Positions 9,797-18,785 of a DNA stretch of 64,000 nucleotides are shown piece after piece. This DNA is from Acidobacteriaceae bacterium. GTDB taxonomy: Bacteria > Acidobacteriota > Terriglobia > Bryobacterales > Bryobacteraceae. The stretch is from positions 1 through 64,000 of the forward strand of contig JAFATG010000228.1 of assembly GCA_019244055.1 (NCBI GenBank). Reading direction: 5' to 3'. A program made the position numbers and the translations under genes. A model generated the notes under the pieces. It saw only the letters and a list, made by a program, of their open reading frames with translations. It was not told where the DNA came from and searched no databases. Within the stretch, counting starts at the first letter, position 1; each line of letters opens with the position of its first letter.

Positions 9797-9883
9797 GTAA
9801 CAGGGAAAGCGGGCGACCGCCTACCTATGTAAATTTATCCGCGATTCTACAATCCAGGTGTAGATTTATATTGAAGTTGATCC

Positions 9884-11599
9884 ATGGCTCAAGTCAAGGC
9901 ATCCCCCAAACAATATGACGTCGTTATTGTGGGCTCGGGCGCTGGGGGCGGCGTCGCTGGGCAGGTGCTCGCCAACGCCGGGGCGAAAACGTGCGTGCTC
10001 GAAGCGGGCGACTGGTACGACTGCACGAAAAATTCCAAGATGTTCGATTGGCCGTACAACGTGCCACATCGTGGCGCCGGTACGAAAGACAAGCCTTGGG
10101 GATTTTTTGACGCCACAACTGTAGGCGGCTGGCGCGTGCCGGGCGAGCCGTACACCAATGCGCCTGGATCGGATTGGATGTGGTGGCGTGCCCGTATGCT
10201 GGGTGGGCGCACGAATCACTATGGCCGTATTTCACTGCGCATGGGTCCTTACGACTTTAAGCCGTACAGCCGGGACGGTAAAGGATTCGATTGGCCGTTC
10301 ACCTACGAAGAGCTCGCGCCCTATTACGATAAAGCGGAAGAACTGATCGGCGTGTTCGGTTCGGCTGAGAACTTGGAAAACACCCCAGACGGAAAATTCC
10401 AGCCACCACCCGCGCCGCGCGGTTATGAACGGCTGATCAAAATCGCTTGCGACAAGCTTAAGATTTCCTGCATTCCTTCTCGTTTAGCCATCCTGACGAA
10501 GTCTATAAATGGACGCCCGGCTTGCCATTACTGCGCGCAGTGCGGAAGGTCGTGCGGCGTGAACGCCAATTTCAACTCGCCAGGCGTGCACCTGTTGCCG
10601 GCGATGAAAACCGGAAATCTAGAGATCCGCACGAGCGCCATGGTCCGCGAAGTTCTCGTAGGGCCCGACGGGTTGGCCAGCGGCGTTTCCTATATCGACA
10701 AAAAGACGCGAAACGATGTGCAGGTAAGAGCCAAAATTGTCGTACTCGCTGCCAGTTGCTGTGAGACCGCCCGCATCATGCTGAACTCGAAGAGCAGTCA
10801 ATTCCCGAATGGGATTGCGAACTCGTCGGGGCTGGTCGGCAGATATGTAATGGATACGGTCGGGTCCGCGGTTTCGGGGTTCCTCCCTATCTTGCAAGAC
10901 CTGCCGCCGCAGAACGAAGATGGTGTCGGCGGCATGCATTTGTACATGCCGTGGTGGCTTTACAAGGAGCAGGCGGCGAAAAAACTTCCGTTTGCGCGCG
11001 GATACCATATTGAAATCGGCGGCGGGCGCGAAATGCCCGGAGTGGGCGCGTTAGGTGGATACGCGACGCATTTCCTCGATGGCGGATACGGCGCCGAAAT
11101 GAAGCAGAATCTACGAAAACTCTACGGCTGCCAAGTGTATTTCTCCGGCCGTGGTGAAATGATTCCCAACGAGGACAGCTACTGCGAGATCGATCCTGAG
11201 GTGGTGGACGAGTGGGGCATCCCGGTCCTTCAGTTCCATTTCAAGTGGAGCCAGGACGAGATTCTTCAGGCCAAGCACATGCAGGAGACGTTCCAGGAGA
11301 TCATTGAGACTATGGGCGGCACTGTCACCCATAAGAGCGGCGCGGACACGAATTGGGGAATTTCGCGGGGCGGCGAAATCATTCATGAGGTGGGAGCAAC
11401 CAAGATCGGAGATAATCCGAAAACGTCCGTTCTAAACAAATACTGCCAGGCTTGGGACGTGAAGAACCTTTTCATCACCGATGCCGCTCCGTTCGTCAGC
11501 AACGCGGATAAGAATCCTACGCTGACGATTTCGGCGCTAGGCTGGCGCACTTCTGAATACATTGCCGATCAGGTAAAAAAGCTGAACGTGAAGGTCTAA
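9884..11599 (+). CDS. GMC family oxidoreductase (FAD-dependent dehydrogenase)
   Basis: A 571-residue flavoenzyme. Residues 12-22 carry the FAD-binding Rossmann motif IVGSGAGGG, followed by the acidic residue in VLEAG. A cluster of cysteines at 214, 217, 220 and 224 (CHYCAQCGRSC) resembles that of large subunits of membrane-linked sugar or alcohol dehydrogenases. The C-terminal part has DAAPFVSNADKNPTLTISAL, the usual GMC end with the active-site Asn. The next gene, 17 bp on, encodes a gluconate 2-dehydrogenase subunit 3-like protein, so this is probably the catalytic subunit of a periplasmic dehydrogenase. No cytochrome subunit is adjacent. The exact sugar or polyol substrate is unknown. Confidence 0.92.
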   Translation: MAQVKASPKQYDVVIVGSGAGGGVAGQVLANAGAKTCVLEAGDWYDCTKNSKMFDWPYNVPHRGAGTKDKPWGFFDATTVGGWRVPGEPYTNAPGSDWMWWRARMLGGRTNHYGRISLRMGPYDFKPYSRDGKGFDWPFTYEELAPYYDKAEELIGVFGSAENLENTPDGKFQPPPAPRGYERLIKIACDKLKISCIPSRLAILTKSINGRPACHYCAQCGRSCGVNANFNSPGVHLLPAMKTGNLEIRTSAMVREVLVGPDGLASGVSYIDKKTRNDVQVRAKIVVLAASCCETARIMLNSKSSQFPNGIANSSGLVGRYVMDTVGSAVSGFLPILQDLPPQNEDGVGGMHLYMPWWLYKEQAAKKLPFARGYHIEIGGGREMPGVGALGGYATHFLDGGYGAEMKQNLRKLYGCQVYFSGRGEMIPNEDSYCEIDPEVVDEWGIPVLQFHFKWSQDEILQAKHMQETFQEIIETMGGTVTHKSGADTNWGISRGGEIIHEVGATKIGDNPKTSVLNKYCQAWDVKNLFITDAAPFVSNADKNPTLTISALGWRTSEYIADQVKKLNVKV

Positions 11600-11616
11600 A
11601 CCCGGAGGAAAAGGCG

Positions 11617-12318
11617 ATGGCAGAGAACGAGAGCAAGACTACTCAAGAGAACGCGCCGGCGACCACGGTCAGCCGCCGTAACCTGTTCCAGATCCTCGGC
11701 TCGGTACCGGCTGTGGCCGCGCTGGCCGGAGGCGCTACTGCGCAAACGCATGATCACGCGCACATGGCCCCGCAGGCCGCAGCAAGCACGGGACCGTATA
11801 AGCGCCAGACTTTCGATGATCATCAATGGAAGACTGTCGGCTTGCTCTGCGATTTAATTATTCCCGCCGACGAGCACAGTGGAAGCGCGACGCAGGCCGG
11901 CGTACCGGAGTTTATCGACGACTGGATCGCGTTCCGCACAGATCAGGGTGGGAACGAGGATCTGAAGGCGCAGATCTTCGGCGGCTTGATGTGGCTAGAC
12001 CGGGAATCGAGCGCTAAATTTCAGAAGGACTTCGCCGACGCGGCGCCGGATCAGCAGAAGCAGATTTTGGATCGCATCGCTTATCCAAAACGGGCCGCCA
12101 AAGAGGATCACGCCTGGGTGGCTTTTTTTAGCGAGTTTCGGAGCCTGACGGTAAGCGGTTATTTCTCGAGCAAGATGGGAGTGGCGGCGCTCCCGTATCT
12201 CGGAAACACGGCCGTGGAACATTGGACGGGCTGCGATCCGAAGGTTTGGGCGATTATCGAAGACCGGATGAAGAACGGATACAATGGTATCCTCGAATCC
12301 AAACCCTGGACCACGTAA
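11617..12318 (+). CDS. Gluconate 2-dehydrogenase subunit 3 family protein
   Basis: A 233-residue small subunit. The N-terminus has a twin-arginine signal (SRRNLFQILGSVPAVAALAGG) ending near ATAQ, and the mature part starts with TFDDHQWKTVGLLCDLIIPADEHSGSA, the family signature. In known flavin dehydrogenases the small subunit carries the Tat signal and takes the folded catalytic subunit across the membrane with it; the catalytic gene upstream lacks its own signal, which fits. A strong ribosome binding site (GGAGG) precedes the ATG. It converges on the site-2 protease gene with 11 bp between the stops. Confidence 0.9.
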   Translation: MAENESKTTQENAPATTVSRRNLFQILGSVPAVAALAGGATAQTHDHAHMAPQAAASTGPYKRQTFDDHQWKTVGLLCDLIIPADEHSGSATQAGVPEFIDDWIAFRTDQGGNEDLKAQIFGGLMWLDRESSAKFQKDFADAAPDQQKQILDRIAYPKRAAKEDHAWVAFFSEFRSLTVSGYFSSKMGVAALPYLGNTAVEHWTGCDPKVWAIIEDRMKNGYNGILESKPWTT

Positions 12319-12329
12319 AAACTGAGATT

Positions 12330-13445
12330 TCAGGTTCGTGGCGGAGCCGCAGAAGGAATTTTCGTACTCCTTCTCTGAAGCGCATTCTGCACCATCAGAT
12401 ATTCGCCCAAGTTCTCGAGGGTCACTAGGCCGGCAAGCTTGCCATCCTGCATCACCGGCATGCAACGCGTTTTGGAACCGGCGAGTCTGTTCAGGACGAG
12501 CTCCAACATTTCCTTCGGCTCGGCTGTCTCGAACTCTCTCGTCATCGCTTTGGTGACTGGCTCGTCGGGACCGAATTCCTGCAATCCGGCTAGCAGATTG
12601 CCGCGAGTCAGAATGCCCATCACGGTCTCGCCCCACATCACGGGGAAATCGTGCTGCGCGCCGTCCAATAGGATCTTCACGGCGTCGCCGAGCGTATTAC
12701 TGGTTTGCAGAACGGTCACATTCGTCTGCATCGCATTACGAATTGGAATACCGGAGAAAGCCTCTTTGATCTGAACGGAATGCGATTCGTGCGCGGCGCC
12801 GATCCAGACGAAGAAGGCAATGAACAATAGGAACGGATTGGCGAAGAGGCCTATTAGACCGAAAACGAGCGCAAGCGCTTGACCGATTGCAGCGGCAGCT
12901 TGCGTCGCGCGCACGTGATCCATGCGCAGGGCAAGCAAGGCGCGCAGGATGCGGCCCCCGTCCATCGGGAACGCGGGAATGATGTTGAACACGGCCAGGG
13001 CGAAATTCGCAACCATCATGCGTTCGAGGAACGGGCCGTTGGTCAGGTTCAGCGTGGTTACCGGCTTGAATCCGCTTGTCAGGAATAAGCCCAGCCAGAT
13101 TGCACACCCGATCACGACATTGACAATCGGGCCGGCAATCGCCATCCAAAATTCCTGCCACGGCTTTTCGGGCAGACGCTCGAATCGAGAAACGCCTCCG
13201 ATCGGAAGCAGCGTGATGTCTTTTGTAGGAATTCCAAAGCGGCGCGCTGTCAGAGCGTGGCCGAACTCATGCAGCACGACACAGGCAAAGAGAACGATGA
13301 CAAACAGAACACCGCTTATGACGCCCTGAATTGTCCTTCCGCCAATCCAGTGGAGAATGACCACCCAGGCAATCAACAGAAGGAAGGTTGCATGTACGTA
13401 GAGGTCGATGCCCGCAAACCTGCCAATTCGCCAAGACCAGCGCAT
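12330..13445 (-). CDS. Site-2 protease (M50B) with CBS domain pair
   Basis: A 371-residue intramembrane zinc metalloprotease. HEFGH at residues 59-63 gives the two His ligands and catalytic Glu; the third ligand lies in FPMDGGRILRA (Asp162). Several membrane helices surround them. The C-terminal part, residues about 230-350, is a tandem CBS pair (MQTNVTVLQTSNTLGDAVKILLDG and a second copy), a nucleotide-sensing module. Members of this group, like SpoIVFB-type proteases, cleave membrane-bound regulators such as anti-sigma factors or pro-sigma factors; the substrate here is not known. The gene stands alone between convergent neighbours on the left and the metallothionein-like gene on the right. 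Confidence 0.92.
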   Translation of the reverse strand: MRWSWRIGRFAGIDLYVHATFLLLIAWVVILHWIGGRTIQGVISGVLFVIVLFACVVLHEFGHALTARRFGIPTKDITLLPIGGVSRFERLPEKPWQEFWMAIAGPIVNVVIGCAIWLGLFLTSGFKPVTTLNLTNGPFLERMMVANFALAVFNIIPAFPMDGGRILRALLALRMDHVRATQAAAAIGQALALVFGLIGLFANPFLLFIAFFVWIGAAHESHSVQIKEAFSGIPIRNAMQTNVTVLQTSNTLGDAVKILLDGAQHDFPVMWGETVMGILTRGNLLAGLQEFGPDEPVTKAMTREFETAEPKEMLELVLNRLAGSKTRCMPVMQDGKLAGLVTLENLGEYLMVQNALQRRSTKIPSAAPPRT

Positions 13446-13491
13446 TTACGCTCCCATTAGCGGGTCGCGGCTGTTCTGGCGCGGAAGATGA

Positions 13492-13647
13492 TTACACTTT
13501 CGCGGTCTGAGAACATTCCGGGTGACCACAGGTACATTGAATGTCCGGGGTCTTGCCAGCGGCCTCGCAATGCGGAGAGCAGTACTCGCTGCCTTCTCGT
13601 GCCTGGCAATTGCACGGCGGGTGGCCACATTTCTTCTGTTCGGGCAC
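13492..13647 (-). CDS. Small metallothionein-like Cys-rich protein
   Basis: A 51-residue protein read from a GTG at 13647 to a TAA at 13492. It has eight Cys (7, 12, 14, 23, 27, 38, 40, 45) and several His, arranged as KKCGHPPCNC, YCSPHCE and CTCGHPEC, which matches the layout of bacterial BmtA/SmtA-like metallothioneins that bind Zn(II), Cd(II) or Cu(I) in thiolate clusters. GGGAGAGG lies just upstream of the GTG; a second in-frame GTG eight codons earlier (13671) is an alternative start. The frame stays open far upstream, but that part has no resemblance to a protein and overlaps the ankyrin gene. Metal binding is inferred from the motif pattern. Confidence 0.72.
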   Translation of the reverse strand: MPEQKKCGHPPCNCQAREGSEYCSPHCEAAGKTPDIQCTCGHPECSQTAKV

Positions 13648-13774
13648 AATCCTCTCCCGAACAATTGACACGCGGAAGGGGAAAAAGATATCACGCTGCT
13701 TTAGTGAACAGTCGACAGAGTGTTGATGCTCGGTTGCTTTCTTATGGCAGCTAGACTGGGGCGGACACGCGATT

Positions 13775-15106
13775 TCATGTTTGCATTTCGCCTCGAAGCG
13801 ACGCTTGCATGCGTGAGTCGGACCGCACTTTTTGAACTGCGTGGCACCGCTCTTCGTCCCCTTCCTCGAACCAACGGGAGTCGAGCTTCGCTCCTGCACG
13901 AACAAGCAGGGCGACGACCTCGTAATAATGTCCGCGCTCGATCCTCCCGGGCGAATTGCCCCATGCGTACAGCGCCCAATCAAGCGGTGTTCCATCAAAG
14001 CTCCCATCCTTGGCATTAACGGGCGAGCCGCGCTCCAGTAGCAGCTTGACTGTGTTCGCGTGCCCGCCAGCAGCGGCCCAATGAAGGCCGATTTGCCCAT
14101 GATGGGGAAGCCGTGCATCCACTTGCATTCCCTTCTGCAAGAGGAAATCGACTACAGCAGTGCGGCCGAATTCGCAGGCCCAGGCAAATCCATTCATCAT
14201 CTGTTCAGGTGTTGCCGGTGGCCTCAGGCTGCCATCGTCATTAAAGAAGCTCTTGACAATGTCAAGCCGCCCTACTCCGGCTGCACCTTCCAGATCCAAT
14301 CGAGCGCCATGCTTCGCGAAGAATTCAGCTGCTTCGCCGCGTCCGTTCCGAAGAGAGCCAACGACCGCACTTCCGCCATCGGGACCGTCGATAACGGCTC
14401 CTCGATTGATCAGAAGGTCCATGAGAGCAATTTGTACTCCCGCCTCTTCAGGATGGCAACTCGTTGCTGTCAATCCCAGAGTTGCGGATCTGCCGCCATA
14501 TGCGTTCGACTCCGCATTGACATCCGCGCCGGCCTGCAGCAAGACGTTCGCGATATCGACGATGTTATTAGGCGTTTTCTGACGGAAGTCCTCGATTCCG
14601 TTTGCGGAGATGTAGTGGAGCAGGGTCGAGCGATGCTCGCGAGTAGAACGGGCGCGCACCAGTTCCGGGTTCTCGCTCAGGAGGTTCGACAGTGTCCCCA
14701 CCTCGCCGTTGACGATTGCGTCAACTGCTCTTTCAAACTTCGATACCGGCGAATTAGTGCGCGTGAGCCCTTCCAGGTGTTTGACGAACTTCGGCCAACT
14801 CGCGAAGCCATGACAGCGTGCCACAAAGAACTGCGCGCGCGCCAGCGTGCAGCGTGCCACATCCTGATTCGCGTTGTGGATATTGTGCCACTGCCGCTCA
14901 ACTCGCTGCTCATTTCGATGGATTTCTCTTCGAACCTCCGGAGTGATTTCCAGGCCTTGCAGACGGGCAAGCGTTTCCGCCCAGCCTGCGGCCCAATTGC
15001 AGATGGCGCTCCGCTCGCCCGACTTGCAAGCCTGCTGGAGATCTTTGGCCAGCTTCTTGTACTGTCCGAGGTTTGGACGGGGCGGTAAGGGAAGTGCGTC
15101 TGACAT
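13775..15106 (-). CDS. Ankyrin repeat protein
   Basis: A 443-residue soluble protein without a signal peptide. The first 120 residues are a helical region rich in Arg and Trp (NLGQYKKLAKDLQQA, ARAQFFVARCHGFASWPKFVKHLE) that is common in acidobacterial ankyrin proteins. After it come at least five ankyrin-like repeats, for example NVLLQAGADVNAESNAYGG, MDLLINRGAVIDGPDGGS, FLLQKGMQVDARLPHHGQ, GLHWAAAGGHANTVKLLLERGSPVNAKD and VALLVRAGAKLDSRW. These form a protein-binding solenoid. The partner is unknown. An AAAGGAGA-like ribosome binding site precedes the ATG. Confidence 0.88.
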   Translation of the reverse strand: MSDALPLPPRPNLGQYKKLAKDLQQACKSGERSAICNWAAGWAETLARLQGLEITPEVRREIHRNEQRVERQWHNIHNANQDVARCTLARAQFFVARCHGFASWPKFVKHLEGLTRTNSPVSKFERAVDAIVNGEVGTLSNLLSENPELVRARSTREHRSTLLHYISANGIEDFRQKTPNNIVDIANVLLQAGADVNAESNAYGGRSATLGLTATSCHPEEAGVQIALMDLLINRGAVIDGPDGGSAVVGSLRNGRGEAAEFFAKHGARLDLEGAAGVGRLDIVKSFFNDDGSLRPPATPEQMMNGFAWACEFGRTAVVDFLLQKGMQVDARLPHHGQIGLHWAAAGGHANTVKLLLERGSPVNAKDGSFDGTPLDWALYAWGNSPGRIERGHYYEVVALLVRAGAKLDSRWFEEGDEERCHAVQKVRSDSRMQASLRGEMQT

Positions 15107-15270
15107 ACGAATCTCCTTTCACTGCATGCCTGGAGTCCGCACAGATCAGGCTGAAAGAAGGTTCGCTTACCTTCGATACATTTCTCGCTGGGTGGGCACG
15201 GCCCTTTCCGCGGACTGGATGCGCCCCTCGCGCTCCTCTCTTATATCAAAGCCACATCTGGACTGCATCG

Positions 15271-18200
15271 CTAAGCAGTCGAGGCTATTTGCTTTATTGC
15301 CCGTAAATCCACCTTGCCGGTGCCGAGCATTGGTAGTGTTTCAAGCATCCGGATGTCGTCGGGCTTAGGAATCCAGAGCTTCGGCAAGCCGGAAGCCATG
15401 AGCAGTTGCCAAATCTGTTGGGGCGTTGTGCTGTTCCCGGCAATGAAGGCCACCAGCCTCTCTCCTCGCCGATCGTCGGCAACGGCGGTTACGACGCACG
15501 GAGCGCCGGAAATCGCGGATTGTAGAACGTCTTCGATCTTTCCATGAGGCACCATCTCGCCGCCGATCTTGCTGAAGCGTGACTGACGGTCCACTATCTT
15601 AATGAACCCGTCTTCGTCTAGGATCACGATGTCTCCTGTGATATACCAGCGATCGCTTAAGGCCGCTTCCGTTTCAGCGGGCCTGTTCAGGTAACCGATC
15701 ATGCGATTGGGACCCTTCACGTGCAGCAGTCCTTCCTCGCCATTCCTTAGAATTTTTCCAGTCTCGCGGTCGACAACTCTAGCAGCAACGTTCGGAACCG
15801 GCCGCCCAACCGAGCCCGCTCGAACGCCGATTTGCTTGACACCTGCGCGTTCGCGATTGGGAACGTTTACCGAGATGACGGGCGCCATTTCGGTTGCGCC
15901 ATAGCCTTCGAGAAGTTGCAGTCCGAATTTTTCTTCAAACGCTTGCGCGAGCGCCGGGTGCAGTTTCTCAGCGCCGACCAAGACATATCGCAAAGACGCA
16001 AACTGCTCTTTCGAACAGCCGCGCACGTATGCCTGACAGAACGTGGGAGAAGCCGGCAGAAAAGTTGCCTTGGACCGTTGAACGAGGTCTCCCAATCCCT
16101 TCGCGTCGAGGGGCTGGGCGTGATAGGCTGCGGTCGCACCATTGAGCAGAGGGAACCACAACGTATAGGTAAACCCGAAGGAGTGAAAGAAAGGCAGCAC
16201 TCCCGCGATGGTGTCGGTTTCGTCTACCTGAAGGAGATGGTTCACCGATTCGGCATTCGAGATCAGATTGCGGTGAGAGAGCATCACGCCTTTGGGAGTG
16301 CCGGAACTGCCGCTGGAGAAGAGTACGGCGGCCATTTCATCCGCTCTGATTCCTGAAGGCGCCAGCATACGGCTCGGCAGTAAACGAGCAGATAGGAAGC
16401 CAGCCAGTTTGGCCGATTTTCCAAACGAAAGAATGTCTTCGACGAAGATCATCTCCGGCCGCTGTTCGATTTTCCCTTTTGCGAGAAATTGTTTGGAAGT
16501 AAGAATCGTTCGAAGGGCGCATTGCTCGATGGCAGAGTCGAGGGATTCGCGGCCAACCGTAAAATTCAAGTTCACGGGGACTTGGCCAGAGAGCACGATG
16601 GCGAGATTCGCAATAGCGCCAGCAACGGACGCGGGCAGCATGACGCCGATCATCTCTTGTTCGGAAAAATTCGTATGAATGTATTTCGCAAACAGCCGGC
16701 TGGCAATCAGAGTTTCGCCGTATGTCAGAGTCCGTCCTGTTGAGTCGGTGACTGCTCTGTGAGACCAGTGCTGTTTAGGGGTACGGACGAAGCTTCTGGC
16801 GAGCGTGTTGCCGGCGTCCACGGAATCCTGAGCTGCGTCAGCACCAAGTTCAGCGACGGCTTGCCGGACTTCGAACGCGGTGGGTTGGATCATCGGAGCG
16901 CCAAACGAGACGCTGATGGGGAACGGCAATTTTCGTAACGAGCGCCAAAGAGAGGCTCGGCGGTCCAGACTGAAGATGCTGCCCCAAACGCCGCCCAGAT
17001 GAACGGGAACGACAGGCACATCCAAACCTTGCACGATCTTTTCGAGACCACGATGAAATTCCCCGATATTGCCACTCAGCGTGAGAGCGCCTTCCGCAAA
17101 GATGCACACCACATGACCTCTCTCGAGTTCCTGGCGCGCCAGCTCGATGGCTTTGAGAATCGTGCGGCGACCCCCGCTCGGAACGCGGATCGCATGGAAG
17201 AGGGAGAGGACGCGTGCGAACCGATCATAATACTCCTCGGCGACCATGAACCGCACAAAACGGCGTACACAGGCTCCGATCAGAAATCCGTCTACGTATG
17301 ACACGTGATTCGCGACCAAAAGCGCTGGACCGCGTTGAGGAACGTTATCCTTACCGTACAAGCGGATGCGATAGATCGCATGCGTCAGCACGTAGAGAAG
17401 AAAACGGACGGTAAAGTTGGGGACGAGTTGGAGAGCGTAGAGGCTTGCAAGGACAGTCAAGATTGCACTGACCCCAATGACGCCCGCGGCGGAAAAGTGC
17501 AGAGCTTCATGGAAGAGCCAAACGACGCCGGAGGCCAGCATGATGCCGAGGGTATTGACGAAATTGGCAGTTGCGAGAATCCGTCCTTTTTCATCCTGAG
17601 GCGGGCGATGCTGCAGAATTGCGTTGAGCGGCACGATGAATAATCCGCCCATGAATCCGAGCACCGCCAACACGATCAGGGCCGGAACCAGGCTGTGAGC
17701 TGGGAATGCCAGCAAGAAGGCGGCGATTGCCATTCCGGCTGCTCCGATGGGAATCAGGCCAGGCTCGATCTTGTCACCGGATAGGCGCCCCGCCGCCATG
17801 CTGCCGACGCCGATGCCGATAGCCAGGCTCATCAAGAGAAGACCAATCTGCGTTTCGGTGCAGTTCAACGTTTCCTTCCCGAATAAGAGAAGAATCATCT
17901 GAAAGAGCGCGCCGAGAAACCAGAAAAACGTTGTGCCCACTACGGTAAGCGCTAAAGCTCGGTCCGTCGTGAGCCGCTTGATCCCCGCGAAAACGTCGCC
18001 GAATGGATTCCACGAGAATGGCCTTTGAGTGGCCGGAGGGGGTGTACGCGCGATCCGCAGGCTGGTCAGGGTACCGAGAATAGCGATCGCGATCAGGACG
18101 ACGCCAATCAGCGCCGGCTCATTTTTCCACGCGGCGACCAAGGCGGTTCCCGCCACGGTACCAAGGATAATCGCTACGAACGTACTCATTTCAAGGAGCC

Positions 18201-18644
18201 CGTTGGCACGCGCCAGATGTTTCTCTTCGACCAATTCGGGTACGATGCCGTATTTCGCCGGGCTGAAAAACGCTGCCTGAGTAGCGGTAAAAAACAACAC
18301 GGCGAGCATCCACTCGATGCGCCCGCTCAGAAGCGCAAACAATGCAAACGTCATGGCGGCGATCTCAATCGCTTTGGTGATGATAACCACCGTTCGCTTC
18401 TCGAACTTGTCGGCAAGCTGTCCGGCGTACGCGGAGAAGAGCAAGAAGGGCGCAATGAAGATGAATCCGGCAAGCGAGAGATACGTGCCGCTGCTGGCCC
18501 TGTTGGTCGTTACGAGCACGGCCAAAAGAGAAACAACCAGCTTATATACGTTGTCGTTGAAAGCGTTCAGAACTGCATCCAAAGGAATGGCTGAACGCCT
18601 TTTACCTTCAGAACCGCGGCGTAGGTGCTGGTGTTCGTCATCAT
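15271..18644 (-). CDS. LplT-Aas-like fusion: MFS, acyltransferase and acyl-ACP ligase, frameshifted near N-terminus
   Basis: More than 1100 residues with three parts. First comes an MFS domain of about 400 residues (LNAFNDNVYKLVVSLLAV onward) like lysophospholipid flippase LplT. Then a PlsC-type acyltransferase with HVSYVD (the HX4D motif) and EGALTLSGNIGEFHRG. Last is an AMP-forming ligase with LFSSGSSGTPKGVMLSHRN and GYGATEMAPV. E. coli does this job with separate LplT and Aas: flipping lysophosphatidylethanolamine inward and re-acylating it. The family-like N-terminus (MTNTSTYAAVLKVKGVQPF...) starts at ATG 18644 behind GGAGG at 18654-18658, but runs into TGA at 18567-18569; reading one base back restores FLNAFNDN. 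An uninterrupted frame also extends up to an ATG at 18771, but its first 65 residues do not resemble MFS proteins. A sigma-54-like promoter lies just upstream. Confidence 0.85.
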
Positions 18645-18669
18645 CTTCTTGGTCCTCCGCAGGTGGAAT

Positions 18670-18686
18670 GGCAACTTGCAACCCAA
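18670..18686 (-). promoter_or_regulatory. Candidate sigma-54 promoter of the LplT-Aas-like gene
   Basis: TTGGGTTGCAAGTTGCC on the minus strand has TTGG and TTGC separated by eight bases, the exact -24/-12 spacing of sigma-54 promoters (GG-N10-GC). Transcription would begin near 18659, just upstream of GGAGG and the ATG at 18644. The divergent neighbour at 18786 encodes a sigma-54 activator, which supports the call. Confidence 0.55.
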
Positions 18687-18785
18687 CGCTTAGCTTATGT
18701 TTTTTCAACGGTATACTCGCGAGCGGCGACCCGGAATAGAAATTAACTGTACATTTGCTGCCTGGCCCCATACAATGAATGAACA

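Larger units (their letters stand above)
7939..9828 (+). mobile_element. Group II intron, bacterial class C, full length
   Basis: The element starts directly after a terminator hairpin, the known target type of class C introns. The 5' end reads GTGTG at 7939, matching the GUGYG consensus; a boundary at 7941 is also possible because ACAAGAA at 8077-8083 could act as EBS1 for TTCTTGT at 7934-7940. About 420 nt of ribozyme domains precede the reverse transcriptase gene at 8361-9755. Domain V lies at 9765-9796, and a domain VI hairpin with a probable branch-point A follows and ends CTACCTAT at 9828. All parts are present and the reverse transcriptase is intact, so the intron may still be mobile. 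Confidence 0.88.

Noticed and set aside
13648-14118. Long upstream extension of the metallothionein-like frame
   Set aside because: It overlaps the ankyrin gene in another frame and has no protein-like features; a GTG with a ribosome binding site lies right before the Cys-rich part.
18645-18771. Start of the LplT-Aas-like gene at ATG 18771
   Set aside because: The extra residues do not resemble MFS proteins, the start nearly touches the divergent gene and the candidate promoter would fall inside the coding region.
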